From contig NZ_CP082248.1 in assembly GCF_019879105.1 (NCBI RefSeq), forward strand, positions 620,001 to 684,000: a stretch of DNA of 64,000 nt, given 5' to 3'. The translations under genes were made by a program, and so were the position numbers. Under the pieces are notes generated by a model. That model did not search any database. It had not been told where the DNA came from and saw only the letters and a list, made by a program, of their open reading frames with translations. This DNA comes from Natrinema sp. SYSU A 869 (GTDB taxonomy: Archaea > Halobacteriota > Halobacteria > Halobacteriales > Natrialbaceae). The first letter of the stretch is position 1, and each line of letters starts with the position of its first letter. Positions 44,347-53,332 of this stretch are shown here, in pieces.

Positions 44347-44568
44347 CGATAACTCCGAAGGGAACAACTGATCAGCCCCTTCACCTCTTCTGGGACGATA
44401 AACATCGCTAAGGAGCTGTTGTCGATCTCCCTGTTGGAACGGCCGCGGATCCCTCACTCACTTTTTCGACTACTTGGTGGGCGAGGATCTCTCTATCAGA
44501 CCAACTGGAACGGAGCCCTCTCAGCACAATGGTTACCGAGAAGAAGGCCGACCTACGAGGGATAACAA

Positions 44569-45003
44569 TTAGAGTGCTCGTGGATCGCTATCGACGATGC
44601 TCGCAAACGCGACGTTCTCCTGAACCTGCTCGATTTCGACGGTCGGCTCGTCACCAGGTTGGGAACCGGGGACAATCACGACGTAGCCACGTTCGACTTT
44701 TGCAATACCGTCGCCCTGATTGCCGACAGTCTTAATTGTTACATCACGCACTTCGCCTTCATCGACAGGGGGTTCTGACGGGGCGCGACTCACGGTCTCC
44801 TGAGAAGGCGGTTGCTGTGGCCCCTGTTGCATCGATGACTCTGTCGAGGCAGGAGACTCAAGAATCGCTACGCGATACGTTTCGTTAGCTGACAACGCTT
44901 TATGATCGACTTCACTCGAAGGAACTTCAATAATGTACGTCCCATCTTGCTCTTCGATTGGAGCGCTGAACAGAGAGCGAAGGGAATTAGGGATCTTGAC
45001 CAT
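44569..45003 (-). CDS. TRAM-domain protein with N-terminal extension
   Basis: 144 residues. C-terminal TRAM (about 82-140): VDEGEVRDVTIKTVGNQGDGIAKVERGYVVIVPGSQPGDEPTVEIEQVQENVAFASIV. N-terminal part MVKIPNSLRSLFSAPIEEQDGTYIIEVPSSEVDHKAL and a Gln/Pro-rich linker. Haloarchaeal TRAM proteins bind RNA and may act as chaperones. Intact. Confidence 0.9.
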   Translation of the reverse strand: MVKIPNSLRSLFSAPIEEQDGTYIIEVPSSEVDHKALSANETYRVAILESPASTESSMQQGPQQPPSQETVSRAPSEPPVDEGEVRDVTIKTVGNQGDGIAKVERGYVVIVPGSQPGDEPTVEIEQVQENVAFASIVDSDPRAL

Positions 45004-45541
45004 TGAGTTTGTAGTACTCAGTACCCACGGGACAAGTAAGTTTAACCAAGAAGGTTGGCGAGTTCGTAGAGGTTTTCTTTGCGGTTGTACTCAATTGAGA
45101 GGAATGAACTCTCTGGTTTTCACGGGATTTCGTGGCTCGTCAGAGTCATCTCATTGTTTTGAGTCGACTGATTCCGTGAAGTTCACTTGAGAAACCGGAC
45201 GTGGCGCGTCCGGGTCCCCCTAGGAGGTGTGGCTAAGGCCAAGGGTTCAAACCAACCGCTATACCTTCGGAGACAGGGTGGTAGCTATATCGATAATTGT
45301 TCGCCAGAGAAACACAAATTGGAGCGGACCGCCTCCACTGTGTAGTTATGAGCATGTAGGGAACTTTAATAACAGTTTGGATAGGATGACTCCTCTATTC
45401 TCTCCCCGCTGCGATCTCTCGGCGGTATTGTACGTCTCGTCACTGATCGGTGTTTTACTCCAATTCTGGGTTTTCTCCCCGCTACGACGACCGAAGCGAC
45501 GAGATGATTAACGTGACTGATTGTCATACTACGAGATCACT
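45004..45541. other. Intergenic, no gene seen
   Basis: About 540 bases. A hairpin CCGGACGTGGCGCGTCCGG (45193-45211) and a tRNA-like GGGTTCAAACC (45243-45253) occur, but no cloverleaf can be built. Small frames lack support. Confidence 0.35.
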
Positions 45542-45760
45542 TTACTCTGTGAAGTCACGGTTCGAAACGTTGGCGAGTCGGCCCATGCCTGCATCTAGGA
45601 GACGGTAAATGGCCCAGTCGGCGCCTTCGGTACCGGCGTCGATGAGCTTGAGTTCACCGTTAGCATCGCCTTCCCCGAGCTGCCGCTGCTCCGATTGAAG
45701 CGAGTCGGACGGTCGACGTTCGATAGCAGGGTGGTTTGACAGCCGATACTTCTTTGCACT
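45542..45760 (-). pseudogene. 3' fragment of an unknown gene at cluster border
   Basis: Minus strand reads HPAIERRPSDSLQSEQRQLGEGDANGELKLIDAGTEGADWAIYRLLDAGMGRLANVSNRDFTE and stops at 45542. Coding character ends near 45760, next to the palindrome before the tubulin-like cluster. Probably the broken end of the previous chromosomal neighbour, marking where the cluster was joined. Confidence 0.4.
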
Positions 45761-45763
45761 TCT

Positions 45764-45775
45764 ACTGTCGACAGT
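45764..45775. promoter_or_regulatory. 12-bp palindrome upstream of the tubulin-like cluster
   Basis: ACTGTCGACAGT is a perfect palindrome 32 bases before the ATG at 45808, about where a promoter or operator would be. Could be a regulator site for the first gene of the cluster. No matching copy was found before the other cluster genes. Confidence 0.35.
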
Positions 45776-45807
45776 TCCGACATGCAGACCGAGTTGAGGG
45801 TGGTGGG

Positions 45808-47319
45808 ATGGAGGCGTTCGTGACGCAGTCACACGGATCCACCGTCGAAGTGGGGAACGGCCTGATGGCCTGGGTTGGTCGACCCAGCGCAGCGCTCTCA
45901 CTGGCCGACGATCCGCTTCCGCTCGTGCTGGCCGGGGCAGTAGTGACAATCATCGGTGCCGCAGTCGTCGTTCGAGCGCGAGCCAAGGACTCGAGTACCG
46001 GTCCCGACAACCGCTCGAGCGGGGATCCGACCGGGAGCGAAGTCAGAGAGCGGTCCGCGCAGGTCTCGTTCGAGGAACGGATCGGGGAGACGACCCTCGA
46101 TCGACTCGCACCGATTCTCCCCGACGCGGTCGGCCGCGTTCGTGATCTCGAGTCCGACGGCTGTGATGATCGCGAAACCGAGCGAGAGCGAATCAACCGC
46201 GCCGAGCGGGAACTCCGCCGCGGCCTCAAGGACGCGCTTGCAGACGGCCGCCTCGATACGGGGTTGACCGGGCCGGACGACGAACCCTACGAGATCGTGA
46301 ACCTTCCGAGTCGCTACCGCGAGTTCACCGTGCCGCCATCGGGGCGGACGGTCCACGTCGGAGAGGCCGAGAGGGCCGTTCGGGACCAACTCGAGGACGG
46401 CACCCTCCGGGACGCGGCCATTGCCGCTGCGGCAGTTGACGACCATCGCGAAAAGATTCGGCAGTACGTTCAGGATCGCGAGGAAGAGATCGTCGACCTG
46501 CGGAACGAAATCGACGCGACGCTCGTAGACGTCCGCGACCTGAGCGGCCGACTCGACGGGAAGCTGGCGGACCGTGTCGAGGAGTTCGTCCTCGACGGAC
46601 GACACGACGATGTCGACGGCGTCGCCGAGATCGAACGCGACATCTCGGACGCGATGCACTCGCTGCACCGCTGTTCGTTCGAGGACGCGCGACGGGAACT
46701 CCGAACCGCGCGCGAGGCCGCCGCCGACCTGCTCGTCACCGTCGACTTCCTCGGTGGGCTGGTCGGCACCGTCGAACACGGGAGCGGAACGGTCGAAGTG
46801 CCGACCGTCGTGTCGACGGCGCTCGTAACCGACCTCGCACCAATCATCGAACGACAGTACGATGTCGACGCGTCGGTCGACGGGACCGCAATCGCCATCA
46901 CCGAACGGAACATGCCCGGCGACGAGGACGATGTGTCGAGGATATCGGACGTGGCAACACCCGCGACCGAGCAGACGCCTGCGGGTGAGTCGACCGGCGG
47001 ATCGACGGGGACCCGGAATCACGTCGCAACCGAGTCAGTCGCCGACGAAATCCTGTTTGTCCTCCGGGAACTCGGCGGAAACGCGGACGGCGATACCGTC
47101 CAGTGCCAGACCGAACGGCTCCCAAAAGGAATCGCGCAGCCGGCCGTTCTTGAGGAACTGGCCGCGTTCTGCCGACGACAGACTGATGTCGTCGCCACCG
47201 TTGACCTCCAGGAGGGGGCACCGCCGGGCTTTCTCGAGATCGAGTTTACCGACCGGACGACGGTCAGGGGCGGTCTCGAGACGTTACGAGAGCGGTTCGT
47301 CGAGCGCCACGGCGGCTAA
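45808..47319 (+). CDS. Single-span membrane protein with long cytoplasmic coiled-coil domain
   Basis: 503 residues from the ATG at 45808; an in-frame extension to 45736 lacks coding bias. One membrane segment at about 36-56 (LPLVLAGAVVTIIGAAVVV), then basic residues, so the C-terminus is cytoplasmic. A long helical region follows (ERTEREL-type: ERINRAERELRRGLKDALADG; DREEEIVDLRNEIDATLVDVRDLSGRLDGKL). The last 100 residues (VADEILFVLRELGGNADGDTV...FLEIEFTDR) may form a winged-helix-like end domain also seen in the protein at 54339. Candidate membrane anchor for the tubulin-like filaments. No homolog recognised. Confidence 0.8.
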   Translation: MEAFVTQSHGSTVEVGNGLMAWVGRPSAALSLADDPLPLVLAGAVVTIIGAAVVVRARAKDSSTGPDNRSSGDPTGSEVRERSAQVSFEERIGETTLDRLAPILPDAVGRVRDLESDGCDDRETERERINRAERELRRGLKDALADGRLDTGLTGPDDEPYEIVNLPSRYREFTVPPSGRTVHVGEAERAVRDQLEDGTLRDAAIAAAAVDDHREKIRQYVQDREEEIVDLRNEIDATLVDVRDLSGRLDGKLADRVEEFVLDGRHDDVDGVAEIERDISDAMHSLHRCSFEDARRELRTAREAAADLLVTVDFLGGLVGTVEHGSGTVEVPTVVSTALVTDLAPIIERQYDVDASVDGTAIAITERNMPGDEDDVSRISDVATPATEQTPAGESTGGSTGTRNHVATESVADEILFVLRELGGNADGDTVQCQTERLPKGIAQPAVLEELAAFCRRQTDVVATVDLQEGAPPGFLEIEFTDRTTVRGGLETLRERFVERHGG

Positions 47320-47483
47320 GACGAGTGTAGGTGCAGCTTCGATCGCTGGTGGGTGCCGACAGACGGGTGTGCGATCGCACGTTCAGTTGGTATGTTCTAT
47401 GTAGGTATTCATGTAATAATTTAACATCTCGAAAACTGAGTCTGGTAGAGTCCAAGATCGAAATCGCTGCCGGTCCACACGTA

Positions 47484-47496
47484 ATCCTTTAGATAG
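47484..47496 (+). promoter_or_regulatory. TATA-like element before first tubulin-like gene
   Basis: TCCTTTAGATAGT lies 32-42 bases before the ATG at 47527, allowing a leader of only a few bases. The 207-base gap before it also has the palindrome GTGCGATCGCAC (47369-47380), perhaps the end signal of the previous gene. This suggests that gene 47527 has its own promoter. Confidence 0.4.
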
Positions 47497-47526
47497 TTCC
47501 GACGAAGGGATAGGACAGTACTGAGA

Positions 47527-49125
47527 ATGACGAATCTCTGTAAAATTTGTATGGCGCAGGCGGGCGAGTGGGAGCGGGCGACCCTCGTCGAACACGTCCG
47601 AGACGCACACGGCGACGAGCCGGAGTCCGTCGAACAGGTGTATCCAGACCTGCGCGAGGAGGTGTTCGCTCCGGAACCACCCGAGGACGATTCGACCGGC
47701 AACGAAACTCGATCGGGACCGGCGAAATCGACCGAGACGCTCAGCGAGGACCTGCTCGATAGCACCTATGGGAAGAAGTGGTTTCTCGTCGGCGTCGGCG
47801 GCGCGGGGAACAATATTCTCGATGCGATCTTGCTCCGTCGCGAGACGCTGGCGGAGAACAACGAGCGCCGCGCTCGGATCTGGGAGGGCGGACTCGCCGG
47901 TTACGGGCTCCTGAACACGAACGTCAGCGAACTCGAGCAGACCTACTACGCACAGGAGGAGAAGGGCTACAGCCGCAATGACCTGTTGCCGAACTGTATC
48001 ATCGGGTTCGGCCGCCACGATTATGCAGGCGCCGGCTATCGGTGGGACATCGGCAAGGAGTTGATGGAGGCCGATTTCGAGGGCGACTCCGACCCCTTCC
48101 GAGAGCGCTGGGACATGAAAATAGAACGGATTCAGGACTCGCAGGCCGTAATGTTCGTCCACAGCGTCACGAAGGGGACCGGCTGCGGTGCGACGCCGGT
48201 CGTCGCCGATAACCTCAGATCCGACGTCCTCGAGGACGACACGGTCGTCCCGAAACCGCTTTTCAGCAGCGTCGTCATTCCGTCGGAGGGTACCGAGTAC
48301 TCGGAGTTCGGCGGCCGCGCGAAGGTAAACGGCGTCGTCGGACTCGCGCGCACCTCCCGAGCGGTCGACGCGATCATCCCGTTCGATAACAACTGCCTCG
48401 AGAACGTTCAGGCGGACATCCGGCCGCAGATCGACCGGCTTGCGGAGTACAACCCGCCGCAGTATACGGAGATAAACCGACCGCTCGTCGCGTTCCTCGA
48501 GGCGTTTACCATGTCATCAGTGCCGCAGTTCCTCGATCAGGACGCGACGATGTCGATCATGGGCGACGTGTTCGATCCGGCCGACAGCTTCCGGCCGGTC
48601 GAGGACAAGTATCAGCTGAATCCCGACGTGTCGTTCACGCCGGCGGTGATCCTCGCGCCGATACTGGGGCGATCACGTGCGAGCGTGATCGATCGGTCGA
48701 AACTCGAGATTCTCGTCCGGAATGCGCTGTTTCAGAACAAACTGGCCGAGTTCGATCCGACGACCGCCTGGGGCGGGACGTTCCTCGTGTACGGTCCTCC
48801 CGAAAAGATGGACGCCGTGTCGGATTTCGTCGGCGACGGGACGCTGACGGAGATCATCTCCGGCGAGGAGTTCCTCGACGCGGGCAACGTCTCGGGAATC
48901 GAAACCGTCGACGTCCACGTCAAACAACTCGTGACGCCGGACCTCGACGACGTCCACCTCTGGGGGACGCTGTGGAATCCGGAGATGCCGTCGCTGTCGG
49001 AGATGTACGATCAGGCCCAGCGACTCAAGCAGGAGGGCAACAGCGAACAGGCCGAAAACGTCCGCGAGGAGTGGGACGCGGTCGAGGCGCTGTTTTCGGC
49101 GCTCGGTCGGGAGAACATGGCGTAA
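47527..49125 (+). CDS. Tubulin/FtsZ-superfamily GTPase 1 with N-terminal C2H2 zinc finger
   Basis: 532 residues. Residues 5-28 form a C2H2 finger (CKIC...LVEHVRDAH). An acidic linker leads to the GTPase fold: LVGVGGAGNN (87-96, first nucleotide loop) and VTKGTGCGATPVVADNL (214-230), equal to the GGGTGTG signature of FtsZ/tubulin but with Lys for the first Gly. AVDAIIPFDNNCLEN (279-293) matches the DxxIxxxN block. The T7-loop position (about 313-325, TEINRPLVAFLEA) lacks the catalytic Asp of FtsZ, so it may hydrolyse GTP poorly or need a partner. The C-terminus is longer than in FtsZ and helical. Neither FtsZ nor CetZ. Confidence 0.88.
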   Translation: MTNLCKICMAQAGEWERATLVEHVRDAHGDEPESVEQVYPDLREEVFAPEPPEDDSTGNETRSGPAKSTETLSEDLLDSTYGKKWFLVGVGGAGNNILDAILLRRETLAENNERRARIWEGGLAGYGLLNTNVSELEQTYYAQEEKGYSRNDLLPNCIIGFGRHDYAGAGYRWDIGKELMEADFEGDSDPFRERWDMKIERIQDSQAVMFVHSVTKGTGCGATPVVADNLRSDVLEDDTVVPKPLFSSVVIPSEGTEYSEFGGRAKVNGVVGLARTSRAVDAIIPFDNNCLENVQADIRPQIDRLAEYNPPQYTEINRPLVAFLEAFTMSSVPQFLDQDATMSIMGDVFDPADSFRPVEDKYQLNPDVSFTPAVILAPILGRSRASVIDRSKLEILVRNALFQNKLAEFDPTTAWGGTFLVYGPPEKMDAVSDFVGDGTLTEIISGEEFLDAGNVSGIETVDVHVKQLVTPDLDDVHLWGTLWNPEMPSLSEMYDQAQRLKQEGNSEQAENVREEWDAVEALFSALGRENMA

Positions 49126-49236
49126 TCGGCTGTTATCTCGCCGACCCGGTCGGCTCGTCGACGTATCATCGCGTGACGGAACTGGCCGTCCATCGCGTCC
49201 AGCATTCATCCATATGTGAATTATAGGGAATGAAAT

Positions 49237-49246
49237 GTAAATATTA
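49237..49246 (+). promoter_or_regulatory. TATA box for the small ORF/PH-domain gene
   Basis: TGTAAATATT is centred about 24 bases before the ATG at 49265, the usual distance for a leaderless haloarchaeal transcript that would start at the 39-residue frame. Confidence 0.5.
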
Positions 49247-49264
49247 CGGGTCTTTGTTCGACAC

Positions 49265-49384
49265 ATGCCAACGATGACGGACGACAGCTGTGGGGAGGGA
49301 GAGTTCGTAGTACTGGAGACCGGAAGAGAGACGGATCGTCACCGGTCAGACGCGACGACTACCGCTCGGCGACAGCGCCCGTAA
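49265..49384 (+). CDS. 39-residue leader frame before the PH-domain gene
   Basis: MPTMTDDSCGEGEFVVLETGR... ends at 49384, six bases before the ATG of the PH-domain gene. The TATA-to-ATG distance fits leaderless translation. The tail is Arg/Thr-rich. It may be a small real protein or a translated leader that couples translation to the next gene. Confidence 0.4.
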   Translation: MPTMTDDSCGEGEFVVLETGRETDRHRSDATTTARRQRP

Positions 49385-49390
49385 CGACCG

Positions 49391-51345
49391 ATGTCAGAAG
49401 AAGACGCCCATCAGGCGAGCACCACCGGCATCAACCCACTCGACGGGGAAGTCGTCCTCAAAACGTTCACCCGTCCTGGATCAACTGGAAGTGGCGACTG
49501 TTCGGATCGATACTGTTCCTCATGGCCGGTCTCAGCGTCGGTGGCGGTGGGAGGACCGTCATTATGGGGATCGGAATGTTGCTCTTCCTCAACGTGTACC
49601 TCGCCCGAAGGCGGAGCCGCTATATCGTCACGAACCAGCGGGTCAAAAAGAAAACCGGCTTACTGAGTACGTCGACCGGTGAGACGCGGCTGAGCAACAT
49701 CAACGGAATCTCGACCGGATCCGGTATCCTCGAAGGACTGGTCGGAAAAGGAACGGTCTCTATCACGGACGCCGCCGGTGAGACGTTTCCCATCAAAGGC
49801 GTCGGCGACTACGAAAAGCTCGCCCGGACGCTCCGCGAACGGCATCAGCAATCCATGCAACCGGGCCGCGGTCACGGGGCGGCCGCTCAGCCCGGTCCCG
49901 GTCCGGCCCAGCACCGCGGCGGTTCGGCCCCGGTGCGGCAGGCACAACAAGGGGCCGACGGCGGTCAGAACAGCTCTCAATCCGGCGACCGAGCGGCAGC
50001 CGAGTCGACCGAGGCCGCCGACAGTCCCAAGGACCGCTGTCTCGAGTGCGGCTCCCGCGTCGACGCGGGCGTGAGTTTCTGTCCGGAATGCGGGGCCGAC
50101 GATCCGTTCACGCCGTCGACGAGCGACGGGACCGACGAGACGGCGGCCGAGACCGACACCGAGCCTGCGCCCGAACGCGACACACCGACGCATCCGATCG
50201 CCTCGATCGCGGAGTCGGTCGCCAAGCGCTGCCGGCCGGACTCGAGCGCTGCGACGGAGCTGTGTCAGACGCTGTCGGCCGAGGAGACCGACGAGCGGCG
50301 GCTCGAGGACGCCCTCGAAGCGGCGGTCGATACGCTCGAGACGGCTGCCACGGTGACCGACGCCGTCGAGAGGGTCGACGATCCCACCGAACGCCGGCAG
50401 CTGGAGTCCGCGCGCCGGACGATCACCGGCGAGCGCGGCCGCCTGCCCGCCGAGATCGAACCGATCCTCGATCGGACGATCGCAGTCAGCGAGGACCTTG
50501 AGGCGTGTGAACGCGAACGCGAACAGCTCCGAGAGGCCGCCGACGCGGTCTGTCAGGCCGCGAGACGGAATACGCGCGTAAAGCTCCGAAGCGGGGACGT
50601 CACCGACCGGACGGTCGCGGTGGCCGAAGCGATCGAGGACGGCGATCTTGGCGGCGACTCGACCGAACCGATCATCCCGGCAGTCGCCGGCGAACTCGAG
50701 CGCTCCATGCAACCGGAGTCGTCCCAATCCCGAGAACTGCTCGAGACGCTGGAGAAGCCGGAGTCCGACGGCGTCGAAGCGGTGTTGCGATCGACGGTCG
50801 ATTCCCTCGATTCCTACGCGGACCTGCGGGCCACCGTCGCCGACATCGGCGAGCGCGACGTTCGGCGACGACTCGACGCCCTCGACGACGAACTTGGGCG
50901 GAAGGATGGCGACGTCTACCGACACCTCGCCGACCGCGTGCGGGAACTCGAGGCGATGCTCGAGCGCGATGGCGTCACGGACGTGCAGCTGTACGCGATC
51001 TACCAGGAGTCGACATTCTACGATCGGACGCTGTTGCCGCGGCTGTCCAGATCGCTGGGCGGCGACGGCGAGGCCGACCTCGAGCGGTCGGTCGCCGATC
51101 TCGATGATCGGATCGACGCGATCGAGCGCGAGTACATCGACGTCCGAGCCGATCACAACCACACCATTCCGCGGCACTTCCTCTCGCTGGCCGACGACCT
51201 CCGGGCGGAGGCTCAACGCGTCGACGGCGACAGCCCGATGCGTGCGGCCGGCCTCTGCTCGGCGGCCGACGAGGTGCTCGGCCACGTCGAAGCGCTCTAC
51301 GAGCGAAACGAGTACAGCGTCATGCTCCGGCGGCTCCGCGGGTAG
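49391..51345 (+). pseudogene. Bacterial-PH-domain membrane protein with zinc ribbon, apparent frameshift
   Basis: Starts MSEEDAHQASTTGINPLDGEVVLKT; near 49464 the frame must change by one base to continue HPSWINWKWRLFGSILFLMAGLSVGGGGRTVIMGIGMLLFLNVYLA, a membrane hairpin, then a bPH2/DUF304 domain (RYIVTNQRVKKKTGLLSTSTGETRLSNINGI...VSITDAAGETFPIKGV). A zinc ribbon CLECGS...CPECG (codons near 50037-50092) and a 400-residue helical domain follow. Joined length is 651 residues. The rest of the gene is fully open, so a recent one-base loss, a sequencing error or recoding are all possible. Likely membrane/lipid platform of the cluster. Confidence 0.75.
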
Positions 51346-51585
51346 GACGCTCCCAACTCGGTTCGATATTCACACATCGGTCGCACGACAGCTGTGCGAT
51401 CGGGTGTGCCTTGACTTTCAGTGGCTACTATATCTTCTGTTACTCTAGCGTCATCTAGCAGAGAATGACACGAGTTATATTCGGTTGCTTGAACGTAGAT
51501 TCTATCGGATAACACTAACAGAAACACGCGATTGCAGGGCCATCAGTTTTAAGATACGTTGCTCGAGTGGTTTGATTGACAAGAC

Positions 51586-51645
51586 ATGTCCGATCCGATA
51601 ACTACATTTGGAGTCGAACAGTACGATATTTTGATAATTGTATGA
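51586..51645 (+). CDS. 19-residue leader peptide overlapping tubulin-like gene 2
   Basis: ATG at 51586 gives MSDPITTFGVEQYDILIIV and a TGA that overlaps the ATG of the tubulin-like gene (ATGA at 51642-51645). A TATA-like TTTTAAGA at 51547-51554 lies about 32 bases upstream, so the mRNA may begin at or near this ATG. It may serve translational coupling. A chance frame is possible. Confidence 0.35.
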   Translation: MSDPITTFGVEQYDILIIV

Positions 51646-53069
51646 CGTACCTGTTCGTTGGGGCTGGACAAGCAGGGGGAGCGATCGTCGATGCGATATT
51701 CGATTACACCGACGATTCACTGCTGGGGATGTTCGACTCGGCCGACATTTCGACGCTCGGCCGGCCGCTGGTGTTCAATTCGACGATGCGGGACCTCCAG
51801 AACCTCTCGAACGTTCCAGCCGAAGACCAGTACGGAATCGCGGAGCAACACGGCCTCGTCCAGGGGACCGAACCCGGGTTCGAGGAGATGGTAACTGGCG
51901 GGTTCGGCCGGAACCCGGTCGACGCCGACGAGGTGATGGCAGAGCACGCGCCACAGATTCAGACGATCCTCGGCGAGAAATTCGACCCGTCGTTCGCGAA
52001 CGAGGCGGCGTTTGCAAACGAGACGGCGTTCGACGACGACTCGGTTGACGAGGACGCGCCGCTCGACGAGGACGGCGAGAACGATATGCCGGACGACGAG
52101 GATACGCCGCTCGACGAGGGCGATGAGGACGACGCGCCGGCCGAGACGCTCTCGGAACCGGCGGTCGAGCCGACGGGATCGGGCGTCCAGTTCGCGTTCC
52201 TGTTTCTCGGACTCGGCGGCGGAACCGGCTGCGGAATCGGCCCGCATCTCGCTCGCGAGATCAAAGCGTTCACCGACGGGCGGACAAAGGTGGTCGCGGT
52301 GGCGGTGTTGCCGAACACACAGAGCGCCGACGCGGTCGGTGGGGCCGACGACGGCGACGACGTTAGCGCCGGCCGACAGGCCTGGAACGCGCGCTATGGT
52401 CTCGATCGCCTCGAGGACGAGGTCGACGGGATCATCCTGATCGACAACCAGCGAATCTCCTATCTCGACTCGGCGGGCGGAGAGTTCGGGGAGTACAACG
52501 AGTACGTCGCCGCGTCGATCTACGATCTGGTCGCCGGACCGGTGTTGAGCGGGATCAATCCCAGTGCGGTCGAGGGTATCGATACGCCCGACATCGACGT
52601 TCGGGACATCGTCACATCGCTCTCCTTCGGCGTCGCCGGCGAGGAGACGGAACCGGGTTACGCCGCGATCGGCCGCTCGGTGACGATGACGCGATCGCTG
52701 CCGGGGTATCTGTTGCCGTTCGTCGGCAAGCGTGATATCGACAGCGCCGCGCTGTCGCGGCTGTCGGCTGCCAAGCAGTCGCTCGCGAAGGCCGACATCG
52801 GCGATTCTCAGAAGGCGATTTCACTGATCAGGGCGCCGAAATCGAACCTCGGTACCGGGAGCCACAGCATCGAGATCGGGACGGTCAAGGAGTACCTCGA
52901 GCGGAGCAGCAAGCTGAGCGAGGTGAATCTCGGAGTCGCGATGAGCGACCGGAACCTCGCGTCGGTGACGACGCTGCTGACCTACCGTCGCGACGACCTC
53001 GACCGGCTCGCGGACATCGAAGCGGCCGCCGAGGCTTACGAGGAGGAGACGGAGGAGTTGCTCGCATGA
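51642..53069 (+). CDS. Tubulin/FtsZ-superfamily GTPase 2 with acidic insert
   Basis: 475 residues from ATG 51642; the in-frame TTG at 51576 adds residues without homology to the fold. YLFVGAGQAGGAIVDAIF (3-20) is the first nucleotide loop, and FLGLGGGTGCGIGPHLA (188-204) the tubulin signature. DGIILIDNQRI (262-272) is the DxxIxxxN block. DIDVRDIVTSLSFG (317-330) resembles the FtsZ T7 loop NxDFxD, including the Asp that completes the neighbour's GTP site, so polymerisation-coupled hydrolysis is plausible. Between the loops, residues about 131-170 are a repetitive Asp/Glu insert. First gene of a run of overlapping genes; stop overlaps the next start. Confidence 0.9.
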   Translation: MTYLFVGAGQAGGAIVDAIFDYTDDSLLGMFDSADISTLGRPLVFNSTMRDLQNLSNVPAEDQYGIAEQHGLVQGTEPGFEEMVTGGFGRNPVDADEVMAEHAPQIQTILGEKFDPSFANEAAFANETAFDDDSVDEDAPLDEDGENDMPDDEDTPLDEGDEDDAPAETLSEPAVEPTGSGVQFAFLFLGLGGGTGCGIGPHLAREIKAFTDGRTKVVAVAVLPNTQSADAVGGADDGDDVSAGRQAWNARYGLDRLEDEVDGIILIDNQRISYLDSAGGEFGEYNEYVAASIYDLVAGPVLSGINPSAVEGIDTPDIDVRDIVTSLSFGVAGEETEPGYAAIGRSVTMTRSLPGYLLPFVGKRDIDSAALSRLSAAKQSLAKADIGDSQKAISLIRAPKSNLGTGSHSIEIGTVKEYLERSSKLSEVNLGVAMSDRNLASVTTLLTYRRDDLDRLADIEAAAEAYEEETEELLA

Positions 53070-53332
53070 GACGGCGACAACGGAGCGCGGTGTGCCTCCT
53101 CGCAGTCGTCGCCGTACTCGTCGTGCTCACGGCGACGGTCGCGGCCGACGGGTCCGCAGTGAAAACGACCATCGACGAGACCGAGGCAGCGGCTAACGCG
53201 ATGGCACTCGCGGATCAGACGATGCTGATCGCGGCCGGCGGAGCGCTGCTCGGAATCGGGTTCGGCGCCGCGGTCGCGAGCGGTATCACCTACTGGTACA
53301 AGAACCGGGAAATCGGAGGGCGGTTGCAATGA
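53066..53332 (+). CDS. Small secreted single-span membrane protein
   Basis: 88 residues: signal peptide (about 1-27, SAVCLLAVVAVLVVLTATVAA), a short external helix (KTTIDETEAAANAMALADQ), a membrane span (LIAAGGALLGIGFGAAVASGITYWY) and a short basic cytoplasmic end. ATG overlaps the tubulin-like stop and its stop overlaps the next ATG. Size suggests an adaptor subunit between filament and membrane. Confidence 0.8.
   Translation: MRRRQRSAVCLLAVVAVLVVLTATVAADGSAVKTTIDETEAAANAMALADQTMLIAAGGALLGIGFGAAVASGITYWYKNREIGGRLQ

Larger units (their letters stand above)
40493..44400 (-). repeat. Duplicated block HalOD1-ArdC-TFB, copy B (decayed)
   Basis: Parallel to 34750-37045 and in the same orientation. 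It carries an IS5-type insertion in ardC, single-base losses in ardC and tfb, and an inserted lipoprotein gene (42859-43296). Copy A and copy B are 5.7 kb apart, so homologous recombination could delete the nickel/MBL genes between them. Confidence 0.85.

Noticed and set aside
45190-45260. tRNA-like GGGTTCAAACC with nearby hairpin
   Set aside because: No acceptor or anticodon arm can be folded around it.
45898-47022. Minus-strand frame of 374 codons
   Set aside because: Opposite to the 45808 coiled-coil gene; no motif or start context.
49660-51285. Minus-strand frame of 541 codons
   Set aside because: Antisense to the bPH2/zinc-ribbon gene. Its repetitive Arg/Gly/Leu composition is typical of a shadow.
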